A stretch of 64,000 nucleotides of DNA. Origin: Pollutimonas sp. M17 (GTDB lineage Bacteria; Pseudomonadota; Gammaproteobacteria; Burkholderiales; Burkholderiaceae_B). Within the stretch, counting starts at the first letter, position 1; the number at the start of each line of letters is the position of its first letter. Where the stretch lies: positions 1,178,001 to 1,242,000 of the forward strand of contig NZ_CP107548.1 of NCBI RefSeq assembly GCF_025836975.1, given 5' to 3'. The translations under genes were made by a program, and so were the position numbers. Of this stretch, positions 56,126 through 64,000 are shown one piece after another. Below the pieces are notes generated by a model. The model was given only the letters and a program-made list of their open reading frames with translations, was not told the origin of the DNA and ran no database searches.

Positions 56126-57379
56126 TTGAGTTCGGTCTTGTCTGCTGTTGAAACGAAGTTGGCATCTTTGCCCCTGCCCGTCCAGATTATTTTGCCCGAT
56201 GGCCAGAAGGTGGGCGCGCCCGATGCGGAAATCCGCCTCACCGTCAAGGACCGCTCCACGCTGGCGCACCTTGCGACCGGGCAGGTGGGCGTGCTGGGCG
56301 AGGATTACGTCGAAGGCAAATTCGACATCGACGGGTCCATGCGCGATCTCATGCGGCTGGCGGCGGCGATATTGCCGGGCTCGCCCATCGAGGCGGCCCG
56401 TGTGGGCCGGCTGACCGAGCTCATACGGCGCCTGGTGTCGGTATGGCGCCATTCGGTCGATCGCGATGCGCGCCAGATCCAGTTCCATTACGATCTGTCC
56501 GACGATTTCTATGCCTTGTGGCTGGATCCGCGCCGGGTCTACTCCTGCGCCTATTTCCAGCGGCCCGACATGAGCGTGGCGCAGGCCCAGGAAGCCAAGC
56601 TCGACCACATTTGCCGCAAGCTCAGGCTGGCTCCGGGCGAACGCTTCCTGGACGTGGGCGCGGGCTGGGGCGGTCTGCTGCTGTGGGCGGCCGAGAATTA
56701 CGGCGTCGACGCCACCGGCATCACGCTGTCCAAGAACCAGCATGCGCATGTAAACCGCCTTATCCAGGAAAAGGGCCTGGAAGGCCGGGTACGAATGGAA
56801 CTGCTCGATTACCGCAAGCTGGACGAAAGCCGCCCCTACGACAAGATCGCTTCGGTGGGCATGTTCGAACACGTGGGCCGCGCGCAGCTGGAAAGCTATT
56901 TCTCCAAGCTCAGGCGCCTGGTTCGTCCGGGAGGGCTGGTCATGAACCACGGCATCACCGCCGGCGGGGTGGACAATGCAGAACTGGGTGCGGGCATGGG
57001 CGAGTTCATCGAGAAATACATTTTTCCGGGCGGCGAGCTCACCCACATCAGCCACGTGCTCGAAAGCCTGACCCAGGGCGGGCTCGAAGACCTGGATATC
57101 GAAAACCTGCGCCCGCACTATGCCCGTACCCTGTGGGCCTGGAGCGACGCCCTGGAGGCCTGCCTGCCCGAGGCGCGCAAGACGCTGCCGGGTGAGCAGG
57201 GCGAGCGTTCGCTGCGGGCCTACCGCATGTACCTGGCCGGTTGCGCCATGGGCTTCGAGCATGGCTGGATAGCGCTGCACCAGGTGCTGGCGCAGCCGCG
57301 CGGCCCCGGCCGCCACGACGAGCTGGACCATCCCGCCGACCTCGCCTACCCCTGGCGGCGGGACTACATCTATCAATGA
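56126..57379 (+). CDS. cfa: Cyclopropane-fatty-acyl-phospholipid synthase
   Basis: Methylates unsaturated phospholipid acyl chains with SAM at the membrane surface. From the TTG start there are 417 residues: an N-terminal lipid-binding part, then the SAM domain with FLDVGAGWGGLLLWAAENYG, and the EHVGR and bicarbonate-site residues in SVGMFEHVGR. The start was chosen because AGAGGAG lies eight bases before the TTG; the ATG at 56081 has none. A hairpin lies 12 bases after the stop. Confidence 0.93.
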   Translation: MSSVLSAVETKLASLPLPVQIILPDGQKVGAPDAEIRLTVKDRSTLAHLATGQVGVLGEDYVEGKFDIDGSMRDLMRLAAAILPGSPIEAARVGRLTELIRRLVSVWRHSVDRDARQIQFHYDLSDDFYALWLDPRRVYSCAYFQRPDMSVAQAQEAKLDHICRKLRLAPGERFLDVGAGWGGLLLWAAENYGVDATGITLSKNQHAHVNRLIQEKGLEGRVRMELLDYRKLDESRPYDKIASVGMFEHVGRAQLESYFSKLRRLVRPGGLVMNHGITAGGVDNAELGAGMGEFIEKYIFPGGELTHISHVLESLTQGGLEDLDIENLRPHYARTLWAWSDALEACLPEARKTLPGEQGERSLRAYRMYLAGCAMGFEHGWIALHQVLAQPRGPGRHDELDHPADLAYPWRRDYIYQ

Positions 57380-57721
57380 TCATGTAGCGGAAATGCGCGG
57401 CTGCCCGCGCGTTTCCAGCCTGCTTCCGGTGTCGCCGGACGGGGGTGCCGGGGTGGGCGAAAGCCGGTGTTTTCGCGCCCTAGGGATTACTACCGGTTTA
57501 CATCTGGCTTCAATTTCTTTTAAACTGCTGCAAACTTCATAGTTTTTTCAATCTGGCGTATGGTGGGTCTTTACGGCCCCATAACCTGTCAACGAGTACC
57601 CGTACTCATCACGCTAGTGTCGGTATGTATCGGCGGCCTTCCGTCTTCCGCACACCCCCTTAGCCTTGGCGCGCCCTGCTGTGTATTGGCGCGTCCACGT
57701 TACTTAAGGAGGCAAACAGCC
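57380..57721. other. Promoter region of the glycine-betaine-type importer
   Basis: No gene is seen in these 342 bases. They hold the probable cfa terminator, an A/T-rich stretch around 57490-57560 with a possible -35 TTTACA and a weak -10 TTAAAC 17 bases later, and the AAGGAGG ribosome-binding site of the binding-protein gene. No known riboswitch was recognised. Confidence 0.5.
57391..57414 (+). terminator. Probable terminator after cfa
   Basis: AAATGCGCGG and CCGCGCGTTT pair with one mismatch around CTGC, ending in three T. The short T tract makes it moderate evidence. Confidence 0.45.
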
Positions 57722-58783
57722 ATGTCTTTCAATGTGAACCCTTCACATCGCGCGTTCCCGTCGAACGCTACGCCGCGCTTCTCGCGGCTCGCCCTAGGCC
57801 TGGGCCTGGCGGCCATTCTCGGCTTTTATGCCATGGGCGGCGCCGCCCATGCCGCCGAAGCCCCTCAATGCGAAATCGACCGTCCCGTCAAGTTCGGCGG
57901 CATGAACTGGGAATCCAACCTGGTCCTGGTCGAGGTCGAGCGCTTCATTGCCGAAAAGGCCTATGGGTGCAAATCCGAAGTCCTGCCCACCGAAACCCTG
58001 CCGGCGCTGGCCGCCCTTGAACGGGGCGACCTGGACGTCAACACCGAAATCTGGCTGAACAGCGTGGCCGAACCCTGGGCCAAGGCCGAGGCCACCGGCA
58101 AGGTCAAGCGCATCGGCGACATCTACATGGGCGGCGAGGCCTGGTTCATACCGCGCTATACGGCCGAGCGTCTGCCCGAGCTGAAAAAAGCCGCCGACCT
58201 GCCCAAGTTCAAGGATGAGTTCAAGGATCCCGAAGAGCCCACCAAGGGCCGCTTCTACGGTTGTCCGGCGGGCTGGGGTTGCGAGGTGGTCAGCGGCAAT
58301 CTGTTCAAGGCCCTGGGCCTGGGCGACACCTTCACCCTGTTCTCCCCCGGTACCGGCGCCACCCAGAAGGCGGCCCTGACCGCTGCCTACAAGCGCAAGG
58401 AAAACATTGTTTTCTACTACTGGTACCCGACCCCTCTGGTGGGTTCCATGGATCTGGTCAAGCTGGAGCTGCCGGCCTATGACAAGGCCAAGCACGCCTG
58501 CCTGACCGATCCCAATTGCGCCAAGCCCGAGCCCAGCGCCTATCCTGAAAACCCGGTCTTCACCGCGGTAAGCACCCGGTTCACCCAGGATGCGCCCAAG
58601 CTGACCGAGTTCCTGTCCAAGGTGTCGGTGCCCCTGCCGGTCATGGACAAGGCCATGGCCTACATGGAAGAGAACGAGGCCGAGCCCGTCGACGTGGCCA
58701 AGTGGTTTCTCCAGAATCAGGGCGAGGTCTGGAGCAAATGGCTGCCCGCCGATGCCGCGGAGCGCGTAAAAACCGCTCTTTAA
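57722..58783 (+). CDS. Glycine betaine/proline-type ABC transporter substrate-binding protein
   Basis: Periplasmic binding protein of 353 residues (ProX/OpuAC fold) for quaternary ammonium or related osmolytes. The signal peptide ends near residue 45 (AAHAAEAP). NWESNLVLVEVERFIAEKAYGCKSEVLPTETLPALAALERGDLDV is the OpuAC start, followed by aromatic residues such as GGEAWFIPRY and FYYWYPTPLVGSMDLVKLELP that could cage a quaternary amine. Cys pairs (CPAGWGC, CLTDPNC) may form disulfides. AAGGAGG precedes the ATG. It is the first gene of a binding protein-permease-ATPase operon. Confidence 0.88.
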   Translation: MSFNVNPSHRAFPSNATPRFSRLALGLGLAAILGFYAMGGAAHAAEAPQCEIDRPVKFGGMNWESNLVLVEVERFIAEKAYGCKSEVLPTETLPALAALERGDLDVNTEIWLNSVAEPWAKAEATGKVKRIGDIYMGGEAWFIPRYTAERLPELKKAADLPKFKDEFKDPEEPTKGRFYGCPAGWGCEVVSGNLFKALGLGDTFTLFSPGTGATQKAALTAAYKRKENIVFYYWYPTPLVGSMDLVKLELPAYDKAKHACLTDPNCAKPEPSAYPENPVFTAVSTRFTQDAPKLTEFLSKVSVPLPVMDKAMAYMEENEAEPVDVAKWFLQNQGEVWSKWLPADAAERVKTAL

Positions 58784-58784
58784 C

Positions 58785-58877
58785 ACTCGTGAGCCCAGCC
58801 CCCGCAGGGGGCGGCCGGCCGCGCGCCGGCGCCATTCCAGGCGGCAGGCCCCCTTGCGGGCCGCCGCCTTCGCGAGT
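58785..58877 (+). repeat. Large stem-loop between binding-protein and permease genes
   Basis: CCCGCAGGGGG (58801-58811) pairs with CCCCCTTGCGGG (58849-58860, one bulged T), with outer pairing ACTCG to CGAGT and further G/C arms within. It fills the gap before the permease ribosome-binding site (CGGAG at about 58882). Such structures commonly protect the upstream mRNA and lower downstream expression, giving excess binding protein; four T after the outer arm also allow partial termination. Confidence 0.65.
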
Positions 58878-58894
58878 TTTACGGAGTTGATTTT

Positions 58895-59746
58895 ATGTTT
58901 CCCGAATTCATTTCCCCGCGCGCATTGCGGGCGCCCATCGACGATTTCGTCGGCAATATCGTTTCCAACTATTCCGAGCTGCTGCGCGCCCTGACGCAGC
59001 CTTTGCTGGATGTGCTGATCTGGATGGATCAGGTCGTGCGCTACTCGCCGTGGTGGACGGTCGTGCTGGCCGTGATGGCGCTGGCCTGGTTCGCCAGCCG
59101 CCGCGCGGGCTTTGCGCTAATCATCGGCGCCATGCTGTGCCTGATCGGCTTCATCGGCCTGTGGGATGCGGCCATGCAGACCCTGTCCCTGATGATCGTG
59201 GCCGTCGTCATATCGGTGGCAATCGGCATTCCCATGGGCATTCTGATGGCCAGCTTCAAGTGGCTGCGCGCCGTCATGCTTCCCATCCTGGACGTCATGC
59301 AGACCATGCCCAGCTTCGTGTACCTGATTCCCGTCGTGATGCTGTTCAACCTGGGCAAGATTGCGGCCATCATTGCCACCATCATCTATGCCGTGCCGCC
59401 CGTCATACGCCTGACCGACCTGGGCATACGGCTGGTCGATTCCGAGGTGCTGGAAGCCTCGCGCGCCTTCGGGGCCAATCGGTTCAAGCAATTGTTCGGC
59501 GTGCAGCTGCCGCTGGCCATGCCCAACATCATGGCCGGCATCAACCAGACCACGATGATGGCCCTGGCCATGGTGGTGATCGCCTCGATGATAGGCGTGC
59601 GCGGCCTGGGCTACGAGGTCCTGCAGGGCATCAACCGCTTGCAGGTGGGCCGTGGCGTGCTGGCCGGCCTGGGCATCGTCATCATCGCCATTGTTTTCGA
59701 CCGGATTACGCAGCAGTTCGGGCAACGCCAGCGCAAGGGGGCCTGA
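58895..59746 (+). CDS. Glycine betaine/proline-type ABC transporter permease (ProW-like)
   Basis: Inner-membrane permease of 283 residues with about six to seven helices. AIGIPMGILMASFKWLRAVMLPILDVMQTMPSFVYLIPVVMLF is the ProW transmembrane core and EASRAFGANRFKQLFGVQLPLAMPNIMAGINQT is the EAA loop that docks the ATPase. Its ATG follows the stem-loop, and its stop is two bases before the ATPase start. Confidence 0.93.
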   Translation: MFPEFISPRALRAPIDDFVGNIVSNYSELLRALTQPLLDVLIWMDQVVRYSPWWTVVLAVMALAWFASRRAGFALIIGAMLCLIGFIGLWDAAMQTLSLMIVAVVISVAIGIPMGILMASFKWLRAVMLPILDVMQTMPSFVYLIPVVMLFNLGKIAAIIATIIYAVPPVIRLTDLGIRLVDSEVLEASRAFGANRFKQLFGVQLPLAMPNIMAGINQTTMMALAMVVIASMIGVRGLGYEVLQGINRLQVGRGVLAGLGIVIIAIVFDRITQQFGQRQRKGA

Positions 59747-59747
59747 C

Positions 59748-60941
59748 ATGAGCAAGATCGAAGTACGAAACATCTTCAAGATATTCGGCCCGCGCCCCGA
59801 GCGCTGGCTGGAAGCGGCGCAGGGCGGAATCAGCAAGGAAGAGCTGCTGGCCGAGAGCGGCCACACGCTGGGCCTGCGCGACATCAGCCTGTCCATCGAA
59901 GAGGGCAGCATCTATGTGATCATGGGCTTGTCGGGCTCGGGCAAGTCCACCCTGATACGCCATTTCAATCGCCTGATCGAGCCCAGCGCGGGCCAGATAC
60001 TGGTCGACGGCGTGGACGTGGTCACGCTGGGCAAGTCCGCGCTCGAGAAATTCCGGCAGCAGAAAATGAGCATGGTGTTCCAGCGCTTCGGCCTGTTTCC
60101 CCATCGCAGCGTCATCGAGAATGCGGCCTATGGCCTGAAAGTGCAGGGCATGGCCAAGAAAGAGCGGCGCGAGAAAGCGCGGCACTGGCTGGAGCAGGTA
60201 GGCCTGGCCGGCTTCGAAAACCAGTATCCGCACCAGTTGTCGGGCGGCATGCAGCAGCGGGTGGGCCTGGCCCGCGCGCTGGCCACCGATGCCGAGATCT
60301 TGCTCATGGACGAGGCCTTCTCGGCCCTGGATCCCCTGATACGCCGTGAAATGCAGGATCAGTTGCTGCAGTTGCAGGCGCAGTTGAACAAGACCATCGT
60401 GTTCATCACCCACGACCTGGACGAGGCGCTGCGCCTGGGCAACCGGATCGCCATTCTGAAGGATGGCGAACTGGTGCAGGAAGGCACACCCGAGGACATT
60501 CTGCTGGCGCCCGCCGACGATTACGTCCAGGCCTTCCTGCAGGACGTCAATCGCGGCAAGGTGCTCAATGCCGCCCATGCCTGCAACGAACCCTCGCTGA
60601 CCCTGACCATGCGCTCGCGCCCCGCGCACGCCGTGGAACGCATGGCGTCCATGGACTACCAGTACACGGTGGTGCTGGACGGCAAGCGGCTGGCTGGCAC
60701 CCTCAGCCGGACGGCGGCCGAGCAGGCGGTGCGCGAGGGCGCCCGCGACGTGGCGCGCTATGTCGAGGATATGGCGTCGGTGCCGGCCACGGCGGGCCTG
60801 GACGAAGTCCTTGGGCGCATGCTGCGCAGCACCGAGCCCTTGGCCGTGACCGGCGACAACGACGAGTTTCTTGGAATGCTGTCGCGCAGCAAGGTCGTGG
60901 AACTGGTGACGCCCACCATCGAAGCGGGCGACGCGGCCTAG
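59748..60941 (+). CDS. Glycine betaine/proline-type ABC transporter ATP-binding protein (ProV-like)
   Basis: ATPase of 397 residues. Walker A GLSGSGKST, signature LSGGMQQRVGLARAL and Walker B ILLMDEAFSALDP are complete, with a C-terminal CBS-type domain (about 290-390), which in ProV/OpuA proteins senses ionic strength. FGPRPERWLEAAQ near the N-terminus is usual in ProV. The ATG at 59748 is preferred to the upstream frame at 59652. Its stop codon is in a small hairpin shared with the convergent MATE gene. Confidence 0.93.
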   Translation: MSKIEVRNIFKIFGPRPERWLEAAQGGISKEELLAESGHTLGLRDISLSIEEGSIYVIMGLSGSGKSTLIRHFNRLIEPSAGQILVDGVDVVTLGKSALEKFRQQKMSMVFQRFGLFPHRSVIENAAYGLKVQGMAKKERREKARHWLEQVGLAGFENQYPHQLSGGMQQRVGLARALATDAEILLMDEAFSALDPLIRREMQDQLLQLQAQLNKTIVFITHDLDEALRLGNRIAILKDGELVQEGTPEDILLAPADDYVQAFLQDVNRGKVLNAAHACNEPSLTLTMRSRPAHAVERMASMDYQYTVVLDGKRLAGTLSRTAAEQAVREGARDVARYVEDMASVPATAGLDEVLGRMLRSTEPLAVTGDNDEFLGMLSRSKVVELVTPTIEAGDAA

Positions 60942-60948
60942 GACGCTG

Positions 60949-62361
60949 CTAGGCGTTCAGCAGGCGCGCATGCGCCCTGACCACATGCCCGTACCAGGCA
61001 AACAGCAGGGCGGCGGACAGGCCGAGTCCGGCCAGGGCCATCAGCCACATGGTTCCGGCGCCGGCGGGGGCGCCCGGCGCGATGGCCTCGACGACCGGGC
61101 GCAGGGCGCCGGCCGCCGGGCCGAAACCCAGCCACCACCCGCCGATCAGGCCCAGGCCCGTCAGGGCCACCACTTGCAGGATGAGCGGCACGACGGCGAC
61201 TTTATAGGCTCGCAGCAAGTACGAGCCTATGCATTGCATGGCGTCGCATAGATGGAACCACGGCAGTATCTGCAGCAGAGCGGCCGCCACGGCGGCCACC
61301 TGCAGGTCGTCGGTGTAGGCGCCCAGTATCGGCGCGCGGCCCAGGACCAGCAGGACGGCGGTCACCGCCGCGCCGATGGCGACGATGCCCATGCCGGCCG
61401 CGCCCGTGGCACGGGCTTTCGCGGCATCGCGGGCGCCGATGGCCTGCGCCGTGAGCGAGGCCGTGGCAATCCCCACCGCCATGGGCATCATGTAGCTCAG
61501 GGCCGCCAGGTTGGCCATGATCTGGTGTCCGCCCGTCACGTACATGCCTTCGCGAGCCACCAGCAGGGCCATGAAACTGAAGGCGCAGATCTCGATCAGG
61601 TAGGAGCCGCCCATGGGCAGGCCCAGCCGCAGCAATTCCTTCTGGCTGGCCCAGTCGGGCCGGCCCAGGCGCGGCCTGAAGCGCAGGTAGTAGGGGTCGT
61701 GATAGATGGCCCACAGCCCGGCGGCGAAGGTCATCCATCCGACCAGGGCGGTCGACAGGCCCGCGCCCACCGCGCCCATGGCCGGCATGCCCAGCTTGCC
61801 GAACATGAACACCCAATTGAAGAAGAACTTGAACGCCACGCTGCCCAGGTTGATGACCATGACGGTCTTGGGGCGCGAAACCGCCGTGCCCAGGGCATAG
61901 ATCGTGCGGAACACCAGGGTGGCCGGCAGCGCTAGGATCAAGGCCCGCAGATACCAGGTGATGCTGTCGCGCACGGCCGGTTCGACGTCGCCCGACAGCG
62001 ACAGCCAGGTATCGGGAAAGAGCATGGCGGCGCCGCCGGCCAGCGACAGGCCCAGCGCCAGCCATACCCCCTGGCCCCAGGCCCGGCCCACTTCCAGATA
62101 GCGCTGGCCGCCGTAATGCTGCGCAATGATGGGAATCAGCGCGTGGACCACGCCCATCAGGCCCACGAACACGGTGATGTAGATGGAGGCGGCCAGCGCC
62201 ATGGCTTGCAGGTCGGCGGCGCTGGCGTGGCCCGCCATGGCGGTGTCCAGCACGCCGAATATCAGGCTGGCCCAGGAACTGACCAGCACCGGCCAGGCCT
62301 GGCGCAGGATTTCCTTGACGTAGTGGACGGGCTTGTGAGTTTGGATGCTGTGGGTGTTCAC
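60949..62361 (-). CDS. MATE-family efflux transporter
   Basis: Multidrug/Na+ or proton antiporter of 470 residues with 12 helices. WPVLVSSWASLIFGVLDTAMAGH at helix 1 and the internal repeat around residue 250 (LRLGLPMGGSYLIEI) are typical of NorM-like MATE proteins. The start is GTG (GTGA overlap with the stop of the glycosyltransferase gene), so the two genes are translationally coupled. Substrates are unknown. Confidence 0.9.
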   Translation of the reverse strand: MNTHSIQTHKPVHYVKEILRQAWPVLVSSWASLIFGVLDTAMAGHASAADLQAMALAASIYITVFVGLMGVVHALIPIIAQHYGGQRYLEVGRAWGQGVWLALGLSLAGGAAMLFPDTWLSLSGDVEPAVRDSITWYLRALILALPATLVFRTIYALGTAVSRPKTVMVINLGSVAFKFFFNWVFMFGKLGMPAMGAVGAGLSTALVGWMTFAAGLWAIYHDPYYLRFRPRLGRPDWASQKELLRLGLPMGGSYLIEICAFSFMALLVAREGMYVTGGHQIMANLAALSYMMPMAVGIATASLTAQAIGARDAAKARATGAAGMGIVAIGAAVTAVLLVLGRAPILGAYTDDLQVAAVAAALLQILPWFHLCDAMQCIGSYLLRAYKVAVVPLILQVVALTGLGLIGGWWLGFGPAAGALRPVVEAIAPGAPAGAGTMWLMALAGLGLSAALLFAWYGHVVRAHARLLNA

Positions 62362-64000
62362 GGACGGCCAATGCGCAGGAGACGGAACATTTCATGGCGA
62401 TCCGCACCGCGTTTGCCCACCCACAATACCGTTGCTTCGTCGGAATAGGCCGCTGTGCCGTCTTCGACGCTTTGCGGCGAGGTTTGCTGCACGACCAGGG
62501 AGCAGGACGAATCGTAGTTGAAGTCGATGCCGTTGAAGACCAGGAAGGAAGCGCGCTGTCCGGTGCCTACGCCCTGGGCGCGCACGCATTCGCCGGGCCG
62601 TGCCAGGGTGCTCAGGGCCGTGGCAAGCTGGGCCGAAACGCTGCGGTAGCTGCGCACGTAGTCCAGCGCGGGCATCCATAGGGTGACCAGCAGCAGCCAG
62701 GTGACGATCAGGCCGCCCGCGGACAGCACCGTGCCGCGCCACAGGCCCGCGGGCTTGGTGTGCAGCCGCCAGCGCACCAGCGCCAGCCATGCCAGCGTGC
62801 CCAGGACGGCCACCAGCACGGCGGGCCAGGAAATATAGACGTCGTAGCCGCGGGTCTGGCGGGCGATGTTGTGCGCAATCTGCCGCGGCCAGCCGGTTTG
62901 CAGGGCGATCCAGCCCAGCCAGACGGTGGCGGTCGTCAATGAAAAACACATCACCGCGAACCAGTCCAGGGAATTCACCACTCCCCGGCGCAGCGTGGGC
63001 AGGGAGAAGGCGGCCAGGACGGCGGCCGGCAGGGCAAGCAGGCTGTATTCGGGTTCGAAGGCGTCGACCTGGAACAGCATGGCGGCCAGCGGCCACGCCG
63101 CGAACATCAGCGGTATCCACATGTGCGGCGCCGTCAGCCATGAGCGCCAGCGCCATAGCGCCAGCAAGGCGAAAGGCCAGGTCGGCCACAGGAACCAGGG
63201 CAGGTCGCGCAGGGTGCTCAGGACTTCCTGATAGCGCGGCCAGCCAAAGGCGCTGGTATTCCATAGCACCCAGTTGTGCATCCAGTATTCGCCCAGGTTG
63301 CGGGCGGGTATCCACCACAGCAGCGTCAGGGCCGCGCAGATCGCGGCGGCCATGGCCAGCCATTTCTTCCGGTGCCACAGGGCGCTGCGCGGCGTGAAGA
63401 CGAAGATCACGGCCAGCATGATGGGCAGCGCGCCTATCCAGCCACGCGCCAGGAAGGCGGCGGCCAGCGCCAGGCCCAGGGTGATGGAACCCGAGGCGGG
63501 ATGGTCCAGCATGCGTGCGACCGAGTAATAGGCCAGGGCCTGGAAGGCGATGAGCGCCGGCACCTCGGAGGTTTCGTGCATGCGCCACACGATGCCCACG
63601 GTGGCCACGATCAGCAGCAGGGCGGCGTCGGCGATCATGCGGCCGTAGTCCCGCACCGTGGGTTCGCCGCCGAAGGGCAGGGCCAGGGGCTGCGGCTCGG
63701 GACGGCGGCCCAGCAGGTAGGTGCCGTACCATATGGAGCTGGTCAGCAGGCCGAACCACAGGAAATTGGGCAGGCGCGACGCAATGATGGCGGCGTCCAG
63801 CGGTGTGGTGAACAACTCGAAGAAGGGCGAGAACGCCCAGATGCAGAAGGCCCCCACCCACATGGTCAGCGGGCCGTCCTGCGCATGGGCGAGCGCGCCG
63901 ATCTGGGGCAGCAGCCAGGTGTGGCCGCCGTCGTTCAGGGCCGTCATCATGGTGGCCAGGCCCACCACGTCGTCGGTTTTCCAGGGATCCCTGAAGAACA
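62358..64000 (-). CDS. GT39/ArnT-like membrane glycosyltransferase, 5' end outside window
   Basis: Membrane protein of at least 547 residues with about 11-12 helices. The frame runs off the window: the codons before 63968 read FFRDPWKTDDVVG, the short DxW-type loop common near the N-terminus of these enzymes, so the gene begins beyond 64000. Large multi-helix layout with a periplasmic C-terminal domain fits ArnT/PMT-like glycosyltransferases that use lipid-linked sugars. The acceptor is unknown. It overlaps the MATE gene by four bases. Confidence 0.78.
   Translation of the reverse strand, partial: FFRDPWKTDDVVGLATMMTALNDGGHTWLLPQIGALAHAQDGPLTMWVGAFCIWAFSPFFELFTTPLDAAIIASRLPNFLWFGLLTSSIWYGTYLLGRRPEPQPLALPFGGEPTVRDYGRMIADAALLLIVATVGIVWRMHETSEVPALIAFQALAYYSVARMLDHPASGSITLGLALAAAFLARGWIGALPIMLAVIFVFTPRSALWHRKKWLAMAAAICAALTLLWWIPARNLGEYWMHNWVLWNTSAFGWPRYQEVLSTLRDLPWFLWPTWPFALLALWRWRSWLTAPHMWIPLMFAAWPLAAMLFQVDAFEPEYSLLALPAAVLAAFSLPTLRRGVVNSLDWFAVMCFSLTTATVWLGWIALQTGWPRQIAHNIARQTRGYDVYISWPAVLVAVLGTLAWLALVRWRLHTKPAGLWRGTVLSAGGLIVTWLLLVTLWMPALDYVRSYRSVSAQLATALSTLARPGECVRAQGVGTGQRASFLVFNGIDFNYDSSCSLVVQQTSPQSVEDGTAAYSDEATVLWVGKRGADRHEMFRLLRIGRP

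Overview
The window is chromosomal DNA from a high-GC betaproteobacterium of the order Burkholderiales, most likely the family Alcaligenaceae (the Bordetella, Achromobacter, Pusillimonas neighbourhood). The reasons are the gene orders leuS-lptE-holA-proA, pyrG-kdsA...eno-ftsB and rpmB-rpmG, the two orphan Bug-type solute-binding proteins (an expansion typical of this family), and the dense use of GTG/TTG starts and C-ending codons. No rRNA, tRNA or CRISPR array was seen. About 60 genes are supported, both edge genes being cut by the window.

Layout. 1-14.7 kb is core metabolism: the end of a methylmalonate-semialdehyde dehydrogenase, cysB, a Fur-box-controlled DUF2325 gene, an NlpC/P60 lipoprotein, a heme-binding GlcG-like protein coupled to a UMF1-type transporter, acetyl-CoA synthetase, a DMT exporter, ETF-ubiquinone oxidoreductase, a thioesterase, 3-oxoacid CoA-transferase and an M24 aminopeptidase. 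14.8-27.5 kb is a catabolic island with different codon use. A LacI regulator stands divergent from a long plus-strand run: metallo-beta-lactamase-fold hydrolase, SDR, Bug binding protein, SDR and a complete branched-chain-type ABC importer (two permeases, two ATPases, binding protein). An alpha/beta hydrolase, a bicupin and a LysR regulator follow. The substrate is not known, but the set looks like import and oxidative/hydrolytic breakdown of an organic acid, lactone or aromatic compound. 27.4-29.3 kb is a decayed mobile/defence patch: an Rpn/DUF4351 fragment, a higBA-type toxin-antitoxin pair, and an IS256-family transposase fragment fused base-to-base to a truncated TIR-domain gene.

29.3-41.4 kb holds a HAD phosphatase, an arylamine N-acetyltransferase, then pyrG-kdsA and, 5.9 kb later, eno-ftsB. 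Between these two pairs lie a minus-strand module (DauR-like regulator, alpha/beta hydrolase, Bug protein, RidA), a DUF1330 gene and an MFS exporter with its MarR regulator and a clear palindromic operator. 41.4-55 kb is almost entirely minus strand: an orphan TadE-like protein, Hsp33, an acyl-CoA synthetase, an RDD membrane protein, a 63-residue unknown protein with a striking palindrome-rich promoter, an RlmL-like rRNA methyltransferase, HemJ/CopD, proA, holA, lptE, leuS, rpmG, rpmB. 54.8-64 kb has a Bcr/CflA exporter, cyclopropane fatty acid synthase, a glycine-betaine-type ABC importer (binding protein, permease, ATPase, with a large stem-loop between the first two genes), a MATE exporter and the 3' part of a GT39/ArnT-like membrane glycosyltransferase.

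The most interesting parts are the LacI/LysR-flanked catabolic island with its perfect 32-bp operator, the RidA-Bug-hydrolase-DauR module, the small gene with nested palindromes around its -10 box, and the TIR/IS256 chimera. None can be called a new system from sequence alone; the island is the best candidate for an uncharacterised pathway.
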